Below, in pieces: positions 1 to 7,800 of a stretch of DNA of 19,850 bases. Within the stretch, counting starts at the first letter, position 1. The number at the start of each line of letters is the position of its first letter. The notes below the pieces were generated by a model. The model saw only the letters and a list, made by a program, of their open reading frames with translations, was not told the origin of the DNA and did no database searches. The DNA comes from UBA5359 sp028699365 [NCBI: bacterium] (GTDB lineage Bacteria > UBP13 > UBA5359), in contig JAQVUQ010000006.1 in the NCBI GenBank assembly GCA_028699365.1, positions 1 through 19,850 of the forward strand, written 5' to 3'. The translations under genes were made by a program, and so were the position numbers.

Positions 1-253
1 TGAAGCTTACCCTTCCCTCTTCCAGAGTATAGATATGCTCCAGATGTTCTTTTATCGCCGTCAGCCCCCTGTCATTTATATCTTTTATCAGGGGAGCATA
101 AAAGCTACGGGTGAAAAGGCGCAGGTAGTCCCTGACGGCTTCCTCTCCGTAGCGACGATGCAGATAATCTATGCCGCAGTTCAGTGCCATATGAAAATCC
201 TGGTGCAGGTACGGATTATCAGCGGCGGAACGTCTCATGATCTCCTTAGCCAT
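1..253 (-). CDS. Unrecognised small protein, N-terminal part (runs off left edge)
   Basis: About 83 codons are visible without a stop before the window edge. The protein begins MAKEIMRRSAADNPYLHQDF and goes on with an HxxFH-like stretch (HQDFHMALNCGIDYL), then an Arg/Tyr-rich helical region (RRYGEEAVRDYLRLFTRSFY). There is no signal peptide or membrane segment, so it is probably soluble and cytoplasmic. Two starts are possible. The ATG at 253 overlaps the end of the DapA-family gene by 8 bases and has GGAG just upstream. The ATG at 238 has AAGGAG only 3 bases away, which is short. The overlap suggests translational coupling and a role in the same pathway as the aldolase. I do not recognise the family. 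The conserved-looking histidines could bind metal, but that is speculation. Confidence 0.6.
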   Translation of the reverse strand, partial: MAKEIMRRSAADNPYLHQDFHMALNCGIDYLHRRYGEEAVRDYLRLFTRSFYAPLIKDINDRGLTAIKEHLEHIYTLEEGRVSF

Positions 254-1190
254 GCTGCTCCGCCTCCCAGGGGAAGAGCATATCTCTGTCGTTAACCAGC
301 ACGTCTGCTATCGCCCGGCGGCATTCGTCCGTCAGCGGATAGTTGAGATAGCTCTTCCAGGTGTTGAAGATGCCCATCTCCACCAGCAGATGCTTCAATC
401 CCGTCAGCCAGCAGGTTATCTGCCGGCCGCCGTAAACGTCCCACATGATGCGGTTCATGCGCTCCTGCAGGCGACCGGCCTTCTCCATATCCCCATCGGC
501 TGCCGCAGCCATGATCCCGGCCGCCATGTATCCGTTGAAAACGCCGCCGCCCAGCAGCAGGCCGTCATAACCGGCTTCCAGATAACTGACGCAATCGAAC
601 TCGCTTCCGTTGAAGAGCTTGAGCTGCGGGCGAACGGCTCTGGCCGCCAGGGCGGCTTCCCGGCGGGCTGCATCGCTTGAGCTGTCTTTGACGATAACTA
701 CCTTCTCCTCGGCATAGATTTCCGGCAGAATCTCGGTCGGCACCACCACGGAGCCGTATTGGCCTCTGTCGTATATGCCTACGGGCAGAGGGCTGTTGCG
801 TATGGCCTCCCGATACAGGTTGAGTATATTCTCCGGTGTGCCGTTGAACAGGATATACGGCGGAGCAATAACGGCAATATCGGCTCCTCCCTGGTAAGCC
901 GCCGCCATATTGTCCAGGATGCGAGCGGCGGAGTTGTCCGTTACCTGGCAGGCCACGGCCAGACGACCTCCGGCGCATTCGGTAACTGCCTGCAGCAGAG
1001 CAAGGCGATCTCTGTCCGGCAGCCACGGCCCTTCGCCGCAAGTGCCGGCCAGAAAGAGTCCTTTGACACCCAGACGCAGATGATGCTCCACCATGCGCTC
1101 TACGGATTCATAATCCAGACTCATATCCTCTTTGAAAGGCGTCGGCACGGCGGACCAGACTCCTCTCAGATATTCAGATATTAATTCCAT
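246..1190 (-). CDS. DapA/NanA-family (class I) aldolase or lyase
   Basis: This 314-residue protein has the usual length for the dihydrodipicolinate synthase / N-acetylneuraminate lyase family, which forms a Schiff base with pyruvate in a TIM barrel. Seen in the sequence: the substrate-carboxylate loop GTCGEG at residues 49-54 (family form GTTGEG), a Tyr at 140 in the position of the catalytic tyrosine, and the Schiff-base lysine K168 in VVIVKDSSS. GLLLGGG near residue 210 is the late glycine loop. The start at 1190 has AGGGAG nine bases upstream. It sits 27 bases after the aldo/keto reductase and overlaps the next gene. The context (two oxidoreductases and a GntR regulator) favours cleavage of a 2-keto-3-deoxy sugar acid over lysine biosynthesis. 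The exact substrate cannot be told from the sequence. Confidence 0.88.
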   Translation of the reverse strand: MELISEYLRGVWSAVPTPFKEDMSLDYESVERMVEHHLRLGVKGLFLAGTCGEGPWLPDRDRLALLQAVTECAGGRLAVACQVTDNSAARILDNMAAAYQGGADIAVIAPPYILFNGTPENILNLYREAIRNSPLPVGIYDRGQYGSVVVPTEILPEIYAEEKVVIVKDSSSDAARREAALAARAVRPQLKLFNGSEFDCVSYLEAGYDGLLLGGGVFNGYMAAGIMAAAADGDMEKAGRLQERMNRIMWDVYGGRQITCWLTGLKHLLVEMGIFNTWKSYLNYPLTDECRRAIADVLVNDRDMLFPWEAEQHG

Positions 1191-1217
1191 GAATGTATTC
1201 TCCCTTACAATATCTTA

Positions 1218-2138
1218 TCAATGCCACATGGCGGGCACGATCACCCTGTCCGGCAGATCCGGCACGGCAGCGACAACGGCTTCCATCAAATCCTGCGGCA
1301 ACGGCCCCTTAGCTGCCATGCTTATGTTTTGCTCTACCTGCTCCACCTTCTCGGCCCCGGCCAGCAGCGCCGTGACGCCCGGCAGACCCAGAACATAGCG
1401 TAGCGCCATCTCTGACAGCGTAAGGTCCGCCTGTCCGGCCAGACTGCGTAATGCCCGTATGACCGGCAACGCTTCCTCTTTCAAACCGGCGGGGATAGCT
1501 TCTTCTTCCATGGTAAGAAGCCCCTGCAGGTAGATGCTGCGCACGAAGACAGCCGTGCCCTTATCGGCGGCAAGGTTGCAGATGCCCTGACGCACAAAGC
1601 TGTGATCAAGGAGGTTGGCGGGAATCTGCAGCGCTTCGGCTTGATCGGAGACGATAATATCCCGGGTAGCTCCCGTGGTCATGACGGAAACGCCTGCATG
1701 GCGGATCAAACCTCTCTCTTTCAGTTCCAGCAGCGCATCCATGCACTCCGCATCCTCTTCACGATGAAAGAGACAGATGGGCAGCGTTTCCAGCCTCAGC
1801 CGCTTAAGGGAAGTTACTATCGATCTCTCTACAAACTCCCGGGCCTTACCGCCATCGATCGACTCCCGGGGTATCCACGCCACCTTGGTAACGATTGCGA
1901 TCTTGTCCGACAGCCCAAGGTCTGCCAGAGCACGGCCGATAACCTCTTCGCTATCGCCGTAAGCCGCTGCCGTATCCAGGCAGTTGACTCCGCCGTCGTA
2001 AGCGCAGGCGATGATATCGCGGGCCTCTTCATACGATGGCCGGCCGCTCCTGTTGGCGACGCCGTAGTCCAGGCCCAGTTGAACCGTGCCCAGCATCAGT
2101 TGCGACAGATGCATATCGTGCCATTGTTTGTATAACAT
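1218..2138 (-). CDS. Aldo/keto reductase family oxidoreductase
   Basis: This 306-residue NAD(P)H-dependent TIM-barrel reductase is numbered here from the preferred start (subtract 6 from the numbering of a possible GTG start at 2156). It opens with GTVQLGLDYGVANRSGRPS and carries CLDTAAAYGDSEEVIGRAL. The catalytic tetrad is complete: Asp55, Tyr60, Lys85 (VTKV) and His125 (CLFH). The ATG at 2138 is preferred over the GTG at 2156 because AGGAGG stands four bases before it, whereas the GTG overlaps the spacer after the SDR gene with no good ribosome site. It lies between the SDR and DapA-family genes in one transcription unit. It probably oxidises an aldose or reduces an aldehyde product such as lactaldehyde or glyceraldehyde. 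That role is inferred from context only. Confidence 0.9.
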   Translation of the reverse strand: MLYKQWHDMHLSQLMLGTVQLGLDYGVANRSGRPSYEEARDIIACAYDGGVNCLDTAAAYGDSEEVIGRALADLGLSDKIAIVTKVAWIPRESIDGGKAREFVERSIVTSLKRLRLETLPICLFHREEDAECMDALLELKERGLIRHAGVSVMTTGATRDIIVSDQAEALQIPANLLDHSFVRQGICNLAADKGTAVFVRSIYLQGLLTMEEEAIPAGLKEEALPVIRALRSLAGQADLTLSEMALRYVLGLPGVTALLAGAEKVEQVEQNISMAAKGPLPQDLMEAVVAAVPDLPDRVIVPAMWH

Positions 2139-2158
2139 ATCTCCTCCTGGAATCACCT

Positions 2159-2935
2159 TTATTTGGCCGTATAGCCTCCGTCTACGGGGATATTGGCTCC
2201 GGTTATATATGACGAGGCGGCGGAAGACAGAAAGACGATAATACCTTTCAGGTCCTCGTCACCAGCCAGTCTCCCCAGCATGGTCCTGTCGCTGTACTGC
2301 CGCACAAAGGCTTCGGGCTGGCTCTCCGTCCGGAAACCGCCGGGGCTGATGCAGTTGCACGTTATTCCTCTGTCGCCGTAATAGCCGGCCATAAAACGAG
2401 TGAAGTTTATCATCCCGCCCTTATGGAAGAAGTAATCGGGAATGAAGCCGTCCATATCAGTGCCCCGGTAATTGGTGGGATCCGGCCCCACCATGCCCTG
2501 GATGGATCCGACGTTGATGATCGATCCTCCCGGCTGCATGACGTCACCCACGGCCCGGGTGATCATGAACAGCCCGGTGGCATTGACCTCCATACTGCGG
2601 GCAAAGGCGGCGGCCTCGTCGTGATAGCTCTTCATCGGCCTGAGAACGGCATTATTGACCAGGATATCTATCCTGCCGCTGCGTTTCAGTATGGCATCCC
2701 TGGCCGCCAGGATGGAGGCCTCCTCTCCCTGATCCATCTGCAGAGCCGCAACTTGTCGTCCTGCCTCCCGATGGACCCGGGCCACCTGCTCCAGCGCTTC
2801 CAGGTTACGCGCCGCCATATAGACCTCGGCCCCGGCCTCGGCCAGCGCTTCCACTATCTGCCGCCCGTAAAGGCCGGCTCCACCTGTTACCAGAGCGGTC
2901 CTGCCTGAAAGCGAGAATTTCTCCAGAATGGGCAT
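2159..2935 (-). CDS. SDR-family NAD(P)-dependent oxidoreductase
   Basis: This 258-residue protein is of classical short-chain dehydrogenase length. Visible motifs in order: the cofactor loop TGGAGLYG (residues 17-24), NNAV at 94-97 (family NNAG), Asn118, Ser144 in NVGSIQG, and the Tyr168-x3-Lys172 pair in YFFHK. The N-S-Y-K tetrad is therefore intact. The C-terminal SPGGFRTE and the ending VDGGYTAK are typical of sugar and gluconate dehydrogenases of this superfamily. The start at 2935 has AGGAGG nine bases upstream, and a small GC hairpin lies just ahead of that. The stop is 20 bases before the preferred aldo/keto reductase start. Within the operon it probably oxidises a sugar, sugar lactone or keto acid. 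The substrate is not identifiable. Confidence 0.92.
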   Translation of the reverse strand: MPILEKFSLSGRTALVTGGAGLYGRQIVEALAEAGAEVYMAARNLEALEQVARVHREAGRQVAALQMDQGEEASILAARDAILKRSGRIDILVNNAVLRPMKSYHDEAAAFARSMEVNATGLFMITRAVGDVMQPGGSIINVGSIQGMVGPDPTNYRGTDMDGFIPDYFFHKGGMINFTRFMAGYYGDRGITCNCISPGGFRTESQPEAFVRQYSDRTMLGRLAGDEDLKGIIVFLSSAASSYITGANIPVDGGYTAK

Positions 2936-2953
2936 AATTGCTCTCCTCCTGAT

Positions 2954-2968
2954 GCGCCCTGCGGGCGC
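2954..2968 (-). other. Short perfect GC hairpin before the SDR ribosome site
   Basis: GCGCCC and GGGCGC form a six-base-pair perfect stem around a three-base loop, ending a few bases upstream of the AGGAGG ribosome site of the SDR gene. It follows an A/C-rich, probably unstructured stretch (CAACAACTAACAACC on the minus strand). There is no U-run, so it is not an intrinsic terminator. It may be an mRNA processing or stability element between the GntR gene and the SDR gene. Confidence 0.4.
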
Positions 2969-3024
2969 GGTTGTTAGTTGTTGGTTTCAAGCTCCCATGC
3001 AAGCACTAAAGCATGCTGTTCAGT

Positions 3025-3666
3025 TCATCCGGACCAGCCGAATCTTTTCATGATTGACTCCCTGGATCTGCTCAGATGTTTTTCCATGGCTCTTCTGGCT
3101 GTTTCACGATCACGGCTCTGCAAAGCCGTCAGTATCTCTCTATGAGTATCTGCGGCATCGGCCGGACCGTGATAGCCCCATTGTCTGGCAATGGACCATT
3201 CCATGAACTGCAACCGAGTGCTGTCCATAATGCGCTTAAGAACGGCATTGCCGCATTTATCCATAATATAATCGTGAAACGCGGCGTCAAACTGCTGCAC
3301 CGTATCAAGATCCCCACCGGAGACCTTTTCCAGATCGAGGACCAACTGCTCCACTTGTCGCAAGTCCTCTTCACTCGCCCTCTCGGCAAATAGCCCAGCC
3401 GCCATTCCCTCGACAGCGATGCGGGCTTCGATATAGTTCATAGCATCTTCCAGAGTGGCCCGCACCACTATGGCCCCGGTGTTGGGTATCAGCCGGACCA
3501 GGCCGGCTCCGTGCAGGCGCTGCAGTGCCTGTCGGACCACCGTCCGGCTGACGCCGGCGGCTTTGGACAGTTCTTCCTCGCGCAGAAAGGAATCCGGCTC
3601 ATATTCGCCGGCGGCGATCTTCTTGACTATCGCATCATAAAGCGCATCCGTCTTATTTAGCGCCAT
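3025..3666 (-). CDS. GntR-family transcriptional regulator, FCD subfamily
   Basis: This 213-residue cytoplasmic DNA-binding protein has an N-terminal winged helix at about residues 6-70, with the GntR signature LREEELSKAAGVSRTVVRQA followed by LQRLHGAGLVRLIPNTGAIV. The C-terminal all-helical FCD effector domain shows the usual metal-binding set: Asp127 and His131 (DAAFH), His175 (THREIL) and His197 (EKHL). Such domains often bind organic or sugar acids. The start at 3666 has GGAGG nine bases upstream. It is the third reading frame of the operon, and a GntR-type palindrome overlaps the operon promoter at 4780-4789. Autoregulation, with a pathway acid as inducer, is therefore the natural inference. 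Confidence 0.92.
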   Translation of the reverse strand: MALNKTDALYDAIVKKIAAGEYEPDSFLREEELSKAAGVSRTVVRQALQRLHGAGLVRLIPNTGAIVVRATLEDAMNYIEARIAVEGMAAGLFAERASEEDLRQVEQLVLDLEKVSGGDLDTVQQFDAAFHDYIMDKCGNAVLKRIMDSTRLQFMEWSIARQWGYHGPADAADTHREILTALQSRDRETARRAMEKHLSRSRESIMKRFGWSG

Positions 3667-3823
3667 ATTGGCTTACCTCCCGGGTTGATGCCCTGTTTGC
3701 AGCCGCATCGAGCTGATCGCTGACCGCCGTGCCGCCGGCTCTCAGCTTTTTCAATACCCGGCTGGGCCTCATGCTTGCAGGCTCCATACAATCGCCTTTA
3801 AATTTCAATATCCTGTCCTCCAT
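3653..3823 (-). pseudogene. Mini-ORF carrying an amputated HpcH/HpaI-aldolase N-terminus
   Basis: A 56-codon open frame begins with ATG two bases after the oxidoreductase stop and overlaps the start of the GntR gene. Its middle reads MRPSRVLKKLRAGGTAV (from the ATG at 3772). This closely resembles the N-terminal helix of HpcH/HpaI-type class II aldolases as I remember them (R-P-S-R-V-L-x-K-L-R-A-G). After that point the residues no longer look like the family: there is no barrel, no metal site, and none of the other frames restores similarity. I read it as a remnant left when a deletion removed the rest of an aldolase gene. It could still be translated as a coupling peptide. No database search was possible. 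Confidence 0.5.
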
Positions 3824-3824
3824 C

Positions 3825-4778
3825 TCAACTATGGCATATCTCGTCAAGCGCTACCTCGCGGCCGCCCTCTTCCCGGCTTTTGATACCGGCTATGACCAAC
3901 TTCATCAACTCTTCCGTCTCCACAAAGGGAAAAGGACGTTCGCCCGTGCACAGATAATCTATAAAGGCCTTAAGTTGAGCCTTGAAAGCATAAAAAGTAT
4001 CGCTCATGGCTGCCTGGGCATGGCCGGCCGTGCCGCACAGAGTAAGCACGCCGAAGGCCCCGTACATATCCGCCACGGCAGCGACCAGAACATCGACGTC
4101 ACTCTCGTGTTTGAGATGGACGATATTCCTCCCTGCGTCGCCGGTGTTCCGGACGGAGATAAAGCCCGGGCCGAGTACCGGGTAAATTGCTTCCAATGCG
4201 TGTATGCCGTATCTCTCCCAGCTTTTGGGCGTAGTTACGGAAATATAACGTAAATCTCCCAGGTCGCGGGTGGACAGGCGATAGGGACCGAACTCCTTGC
4301 AATAGCGCATGCAACTGGAGGACATGATCGGCTTGCCCTGGGATACCCAGCGGCTGAAGACGACCAGATCGGCTTCATTGTCCGTCAGCGGTTTATCCAC
4401 GAATACCGGCAGTCCCGCTTCCACAAAGGGGCGACATCTCGATATGTGCTCTTCGCCCCTGTCAGTGGCGATTATTACGGCATCCACATGGCCAATCACA
4501 TCTTCCGGCCTGGCGGCGATATTGGGAATCAGCGAGGCTTTGGCTACCTTGACGGCATCGTCAGGATCGTCGGTCCAGATATGGGTCACCCTGGCCCCGT
4601 CGATGCCGAAGCCCTCCTCCGGCTCCTTATTGAGATAAGCAGGAATACCGGCATAAGGGCATTTAGACATCTCCTCCCGGTCATAGCCGTTGAAGATAGC
4701 GCTCCAGGAATAGGGGTGTCCGTTGCCGTCCACCATGCCCAGCATAGCCAGGCGTATATTTTTATTTAATGCATCCAT
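3825..4778 (-). CDS. Gfo/Idh/MocA-family oxidoreductase
   Basis: This 317-residue predicted NAD(P)-dependent sugar or polyol dehydrogenase has a Rossmann half at about residues 8-130. The usual GxGxxG is replaced by LGMVDGNGHPYSW, a version found in a distinct subgroup. The hallmark EKP-type motif appears as VFVDKPL with Lys129, and a GIHALEAIYP segment with His193 matches the conserved GxH region of the C-terminal alpha/beta domain. The ATG at 4778 is chosen because it falls 3-5 bases after the predicted transcription start. A TTG at 4817 in the same frame would lie inside the -35 box. No Shine-Dalgarno is visible, so the message is probably leaderless. It is the first gene of the sugar-acid operon. 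Confidence 0.85.
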   Translation of the reverse strand: MDALNKNIRLAMLGMVDGNGHPYSWSAIFNGYDREEMSKCPYAGIPAYLNKEPEEGFGIDGARVTHIWTDDPDDAVKVAKASLIPNIAARPEDVIGHVDAVIIATDRGEEHISRCRPFVEAGLPVFVDKPLTDNEADLVVFSRWVSQGKPIMSSSCMRYCKEFGPYRLSTRDLGDLRYISVTTPKSWERYGIHALEAIYPVLGPGFISVRNTGDAGRNIVHLKHESDVDVLVAAVADMYGAFGVLTLCGTAGHAQAAMSDTFYAFKAQLKAFIDYLCTGERPFPFVETEELMKLVIAGIKSREEGGREVALDEICHS

Positions 4779-4779
4779 G

Positions 4780-4789
4780 TTGTATACAA
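4780..4789. promoter_or_regulatory. Probable GntR operator (TTGTATACAA)
   Basis: TTGTATACAA is a perfect ten-base palindrome. It is the same core as the known Bacillus subtilis gluconate-operon GntR operator, which contains TTGTATACAA. It touches the last base of the -10 box and covers the predicted start of transcription, an ideal place for repression. The GntR/FCD gene lies downstream in the same operon. Confidence 0.65.
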
Positions 4790-4817
4790 TTATAGCGCCA
4801 ATGAACCGCTTTTGCAA
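4789..4817 (-). promoter_or_regulatory. Sigma-70-type promoter of the GntR-regulated operon
   Basis: The -35 box is TTGCAA (4812-4817), the spacer is exactly 17 bases, and the -10 box is a perfect TATAAT (4789-4794). Transcription is predicted to start at about 4781-4783, three to five bases before the ATG at 4778. The eight-base palindrome GCACGTGC (4819-4826) lies just upstream of the -35 box and could bind another regulator. Confidence 0.7.
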
Positions 4818-4867
4818 CGCACGTGCACTATAGAAGAAACGGCTGTTCGTATATCATTGCCGCTTGA

Positions 4868-7800
4868 TCAGCTTTCCTTGAATTTCAGCATAAAGCTGAA
4901 ATTCGCCAGAAAACCGAATGCCGGAGGGAATCGCTTTATAAGAGTACAGATAATATCGTCTCCATCCGCGACCAGAAGAAGATTTGTCTCTTTCTCCCCC
5001 GGCGGAAATCCCAATGCCAGATATCCCTTATCCGTCAGTAACAGCAAAGGTTTGGTCATATCCGCTTTAAGCTCATTGCCGTCAAACTCAGGCATAGGCT
5101 CAAAGGAGCAGAAATTTACGGCATCTCGCCAGCGCAGCAGTTCCCCCTCCATATAACTATTATTCCAAGTCTCCTTCCTGCAGGCAATCCAACTGCCGAT
5201 GTTTCTCACCCTGAATGAGACCTTAGCCAGTAGTTTCGACGGTAAACTTTCGCCCCGGGAATCTATCACAAGCCGGAACAGGCCGTTATCTTCCAGGGCC
5301 AGAGTGACCGGCATTGACTCAGATAAGGTATTTTGCCCCTTGCCGGCAGGTAGAAGCAAATCAGAATATCCGGAACCGGCCGACAGATGCAAGTTGGGCT
5401 TATATAGGCTGTAGGCATTCTCTGGTCCGGACTTACAGCCTCTGTCGGTTCTGAAAACAATCTCTCTTCCGTCTCTATAGGATACGGTGATCCTGGCAGC
5501 TAAACCTCTGGAGGAGCCGATATGTTTGACAATATACCCCAGGCAGTTCTTACCCTGTTTCAACACGCCGGAAAGGTCTACCTTATCTACACAACACGCC
5601 TTCTCAGGATACCAGAACCTGTTATCCTTTATGCCGCCGGAGACGATATATGCGCCATTGATATAAAGATCAAAACTGTCCTCAGCCATGATTTCAGCCG
5701 TTACATAGCGAATATCGCCATCGATCTCCACCAGTTGCCTGAAGTGCCCCTTGCTCTTACCGGCCGACAAATCGGTCCACCATTCCAGAGGGGTATCGCC
5801 CGGCATCCAGACCGGCCTGACCTCAAAACCTGTACGTTCTTCTCCAAAAGTTTCAAACGAGGGAGAAACGGCTTGAACCCAGCCGTCATCGTTATAGTTA
5901 CAACAACTGAACAGCATAGGATCCCATTCCCAACGTTCCGGATAAACCGCCTCCAGCGTTAAATCTTCAAAACAAACCTCTCCCAAAATCTCCCTTTCAA
6001 TTGATGTTTCCACCTTTGCATACAGAGTGCCTATCCGTTCATCTTCCTCCTCAAAGCCCTTATCAGCAAGGGTGGTTTCACCGCCTTCAGTAAGATAGAT
6101 GTTAAAATCGTACGGCGCCAATTCTATCGGCAGGGAGATAACGTCCTCTGCCAGCTTCAGCTCACCCTTGCCGGACAACCTCCGGCCTGAAAGGTTTATC
6201 ACCAGCGACAAAGCCCGCCCCTCCAGCATTCTTGAGAAGCCCAGAACCGGCAAACTATCCGGCGTCTCTATATTGAAAACTTCCCGGCCCGTATTAACGA
6301 AATCTGCATACTTCCGGCGCAAGGATAGTGCACGACGGATCATCTTTTCCGCACCCCGCTCCGTGCTCATGCTCAGAAGGGGAAGACCTTCCAGGAAGCA
6401 CGATAAAGCCATTACGGAACGATCACTGTTAAGAAATTCCCTGCCCAGAGCAGGCACCTGGTCATGATTGCGCAAGCTGAGAACAGCTATGCCACCCGCC
6501 GGCTCGCAGAACTTACGTTTACCTACAAATGTCTTAACGCTCCGGATAAATTGCTTCCACCGCCGGTGATCGGCACAGCATTCCATCCGCCTTAACGCTC
6601 TGTGAAAACCTGAACTCCATATATGATGCTGGTAGTAAGCATCACACCCCAACATGCAGACCTCACTGAGTACAAGACTGTCAGGGTCGGCTTCACGCAT
6701 GGCTGCATGCAGACGTTGCATCATTCCTACGGAACCCCATAATTTCCGGCCGGGCCAGAGATAGTTACCCGAACCCGACCAATCAGGAGGAAAGCATATC
6801 ATAGCATCAACCCTGAAGCCGTCAAACCTGTCACTCAACGCCCATTCGACACAACATTCGACATAATGGTTCTGCCATTCCTCATTGGTCACATCCATCT
6901 GCCAGTTGCTCGTGGACCATCCCATTTCACTATTCGTTTCATCTCTTGCTATCCATTCAGGATGCTCCCGGCAGATATCGGAACCGGGAAGCATCGAGTG
7001 CGGCACAGTATCAACTATTACCCTCATTCCCAGCTTCTTAGCTTTATCGTTTAATGCCAGAAAATCCTCTCTGCTTCCATAGCTGTCCAGAATATGAGTG
7101 ATACTTCTCTGGCAATAGCTGCGAGACGGATGTAGCGGCGGTAGATAAAGGATATCAAACCCCATATTTTTTATTCGTTCGAGCTGCTCGCCAAGACTCT
7201 TGAATCCCCCGAAATCCCATATATAGGGGTGAACCTGGTATATGGCAGAGCCTTTTATCCAATTCGGACGCTGAGAGGCCTTTATGCCGGCATCCAGCTT
7301 GAGCTTCTCTACCACTGTCCAGGCATCATCCCATGATACGGCTCCGGAACGTATAAAGACAGGTCCGCAATGTATGTGCCGTGTCTTATGCAAGGCAGCA
7401 AAGGCGCTGAAGAACAGAGAGAAATCAACGCCGCCGTTAACTTCCGAATAGCTATAGCCTACCCCCTCCTTAAGATATGAGTGAGCATAAAGCATAAAAT
7501 CGGGTTTGTTACGGCTTCCTTTAATGAAAAGAGCATCGAGACGATAAGACCACGGCTCGTTTCGAGGCTCGCCCTTGCCTATCGGCCCGGAGGTTGCCGT
7601 ATCGCCTGTTCGGCGCAACTGGTCAGGGAAGAGCTGCGGATCGGCGATGTAGTAAAATGAACCCGGCACATTCAGATCGAAACGCGGATAAACTATTTTT
7701 AACATACGCAGATAAGCAGGGACACTCCCGCTGTAATCCAGCGATATGTTCATCATCATCAGACCATTCACACCAGTTTCGAAAACTAGTGTGAAAAGAC

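Noticed and set aside
237-680. Plus-strand open frame of 147 codons opposite the DapA-family gene
   Set aside because: It lies antisense to a gene with complete family motifs, its product has no recognisable features, and such long antisense frames are expected in this GC-rich stretch.
4818-4867. CGGC/GCCG pair followed by a T-rich run after the GH13 stop, considered as an intrinsic terminator
   Set aside because: Only four base pairs around a fifteen-base loop, and the T-run is interrupted, so the stem would be unstable.
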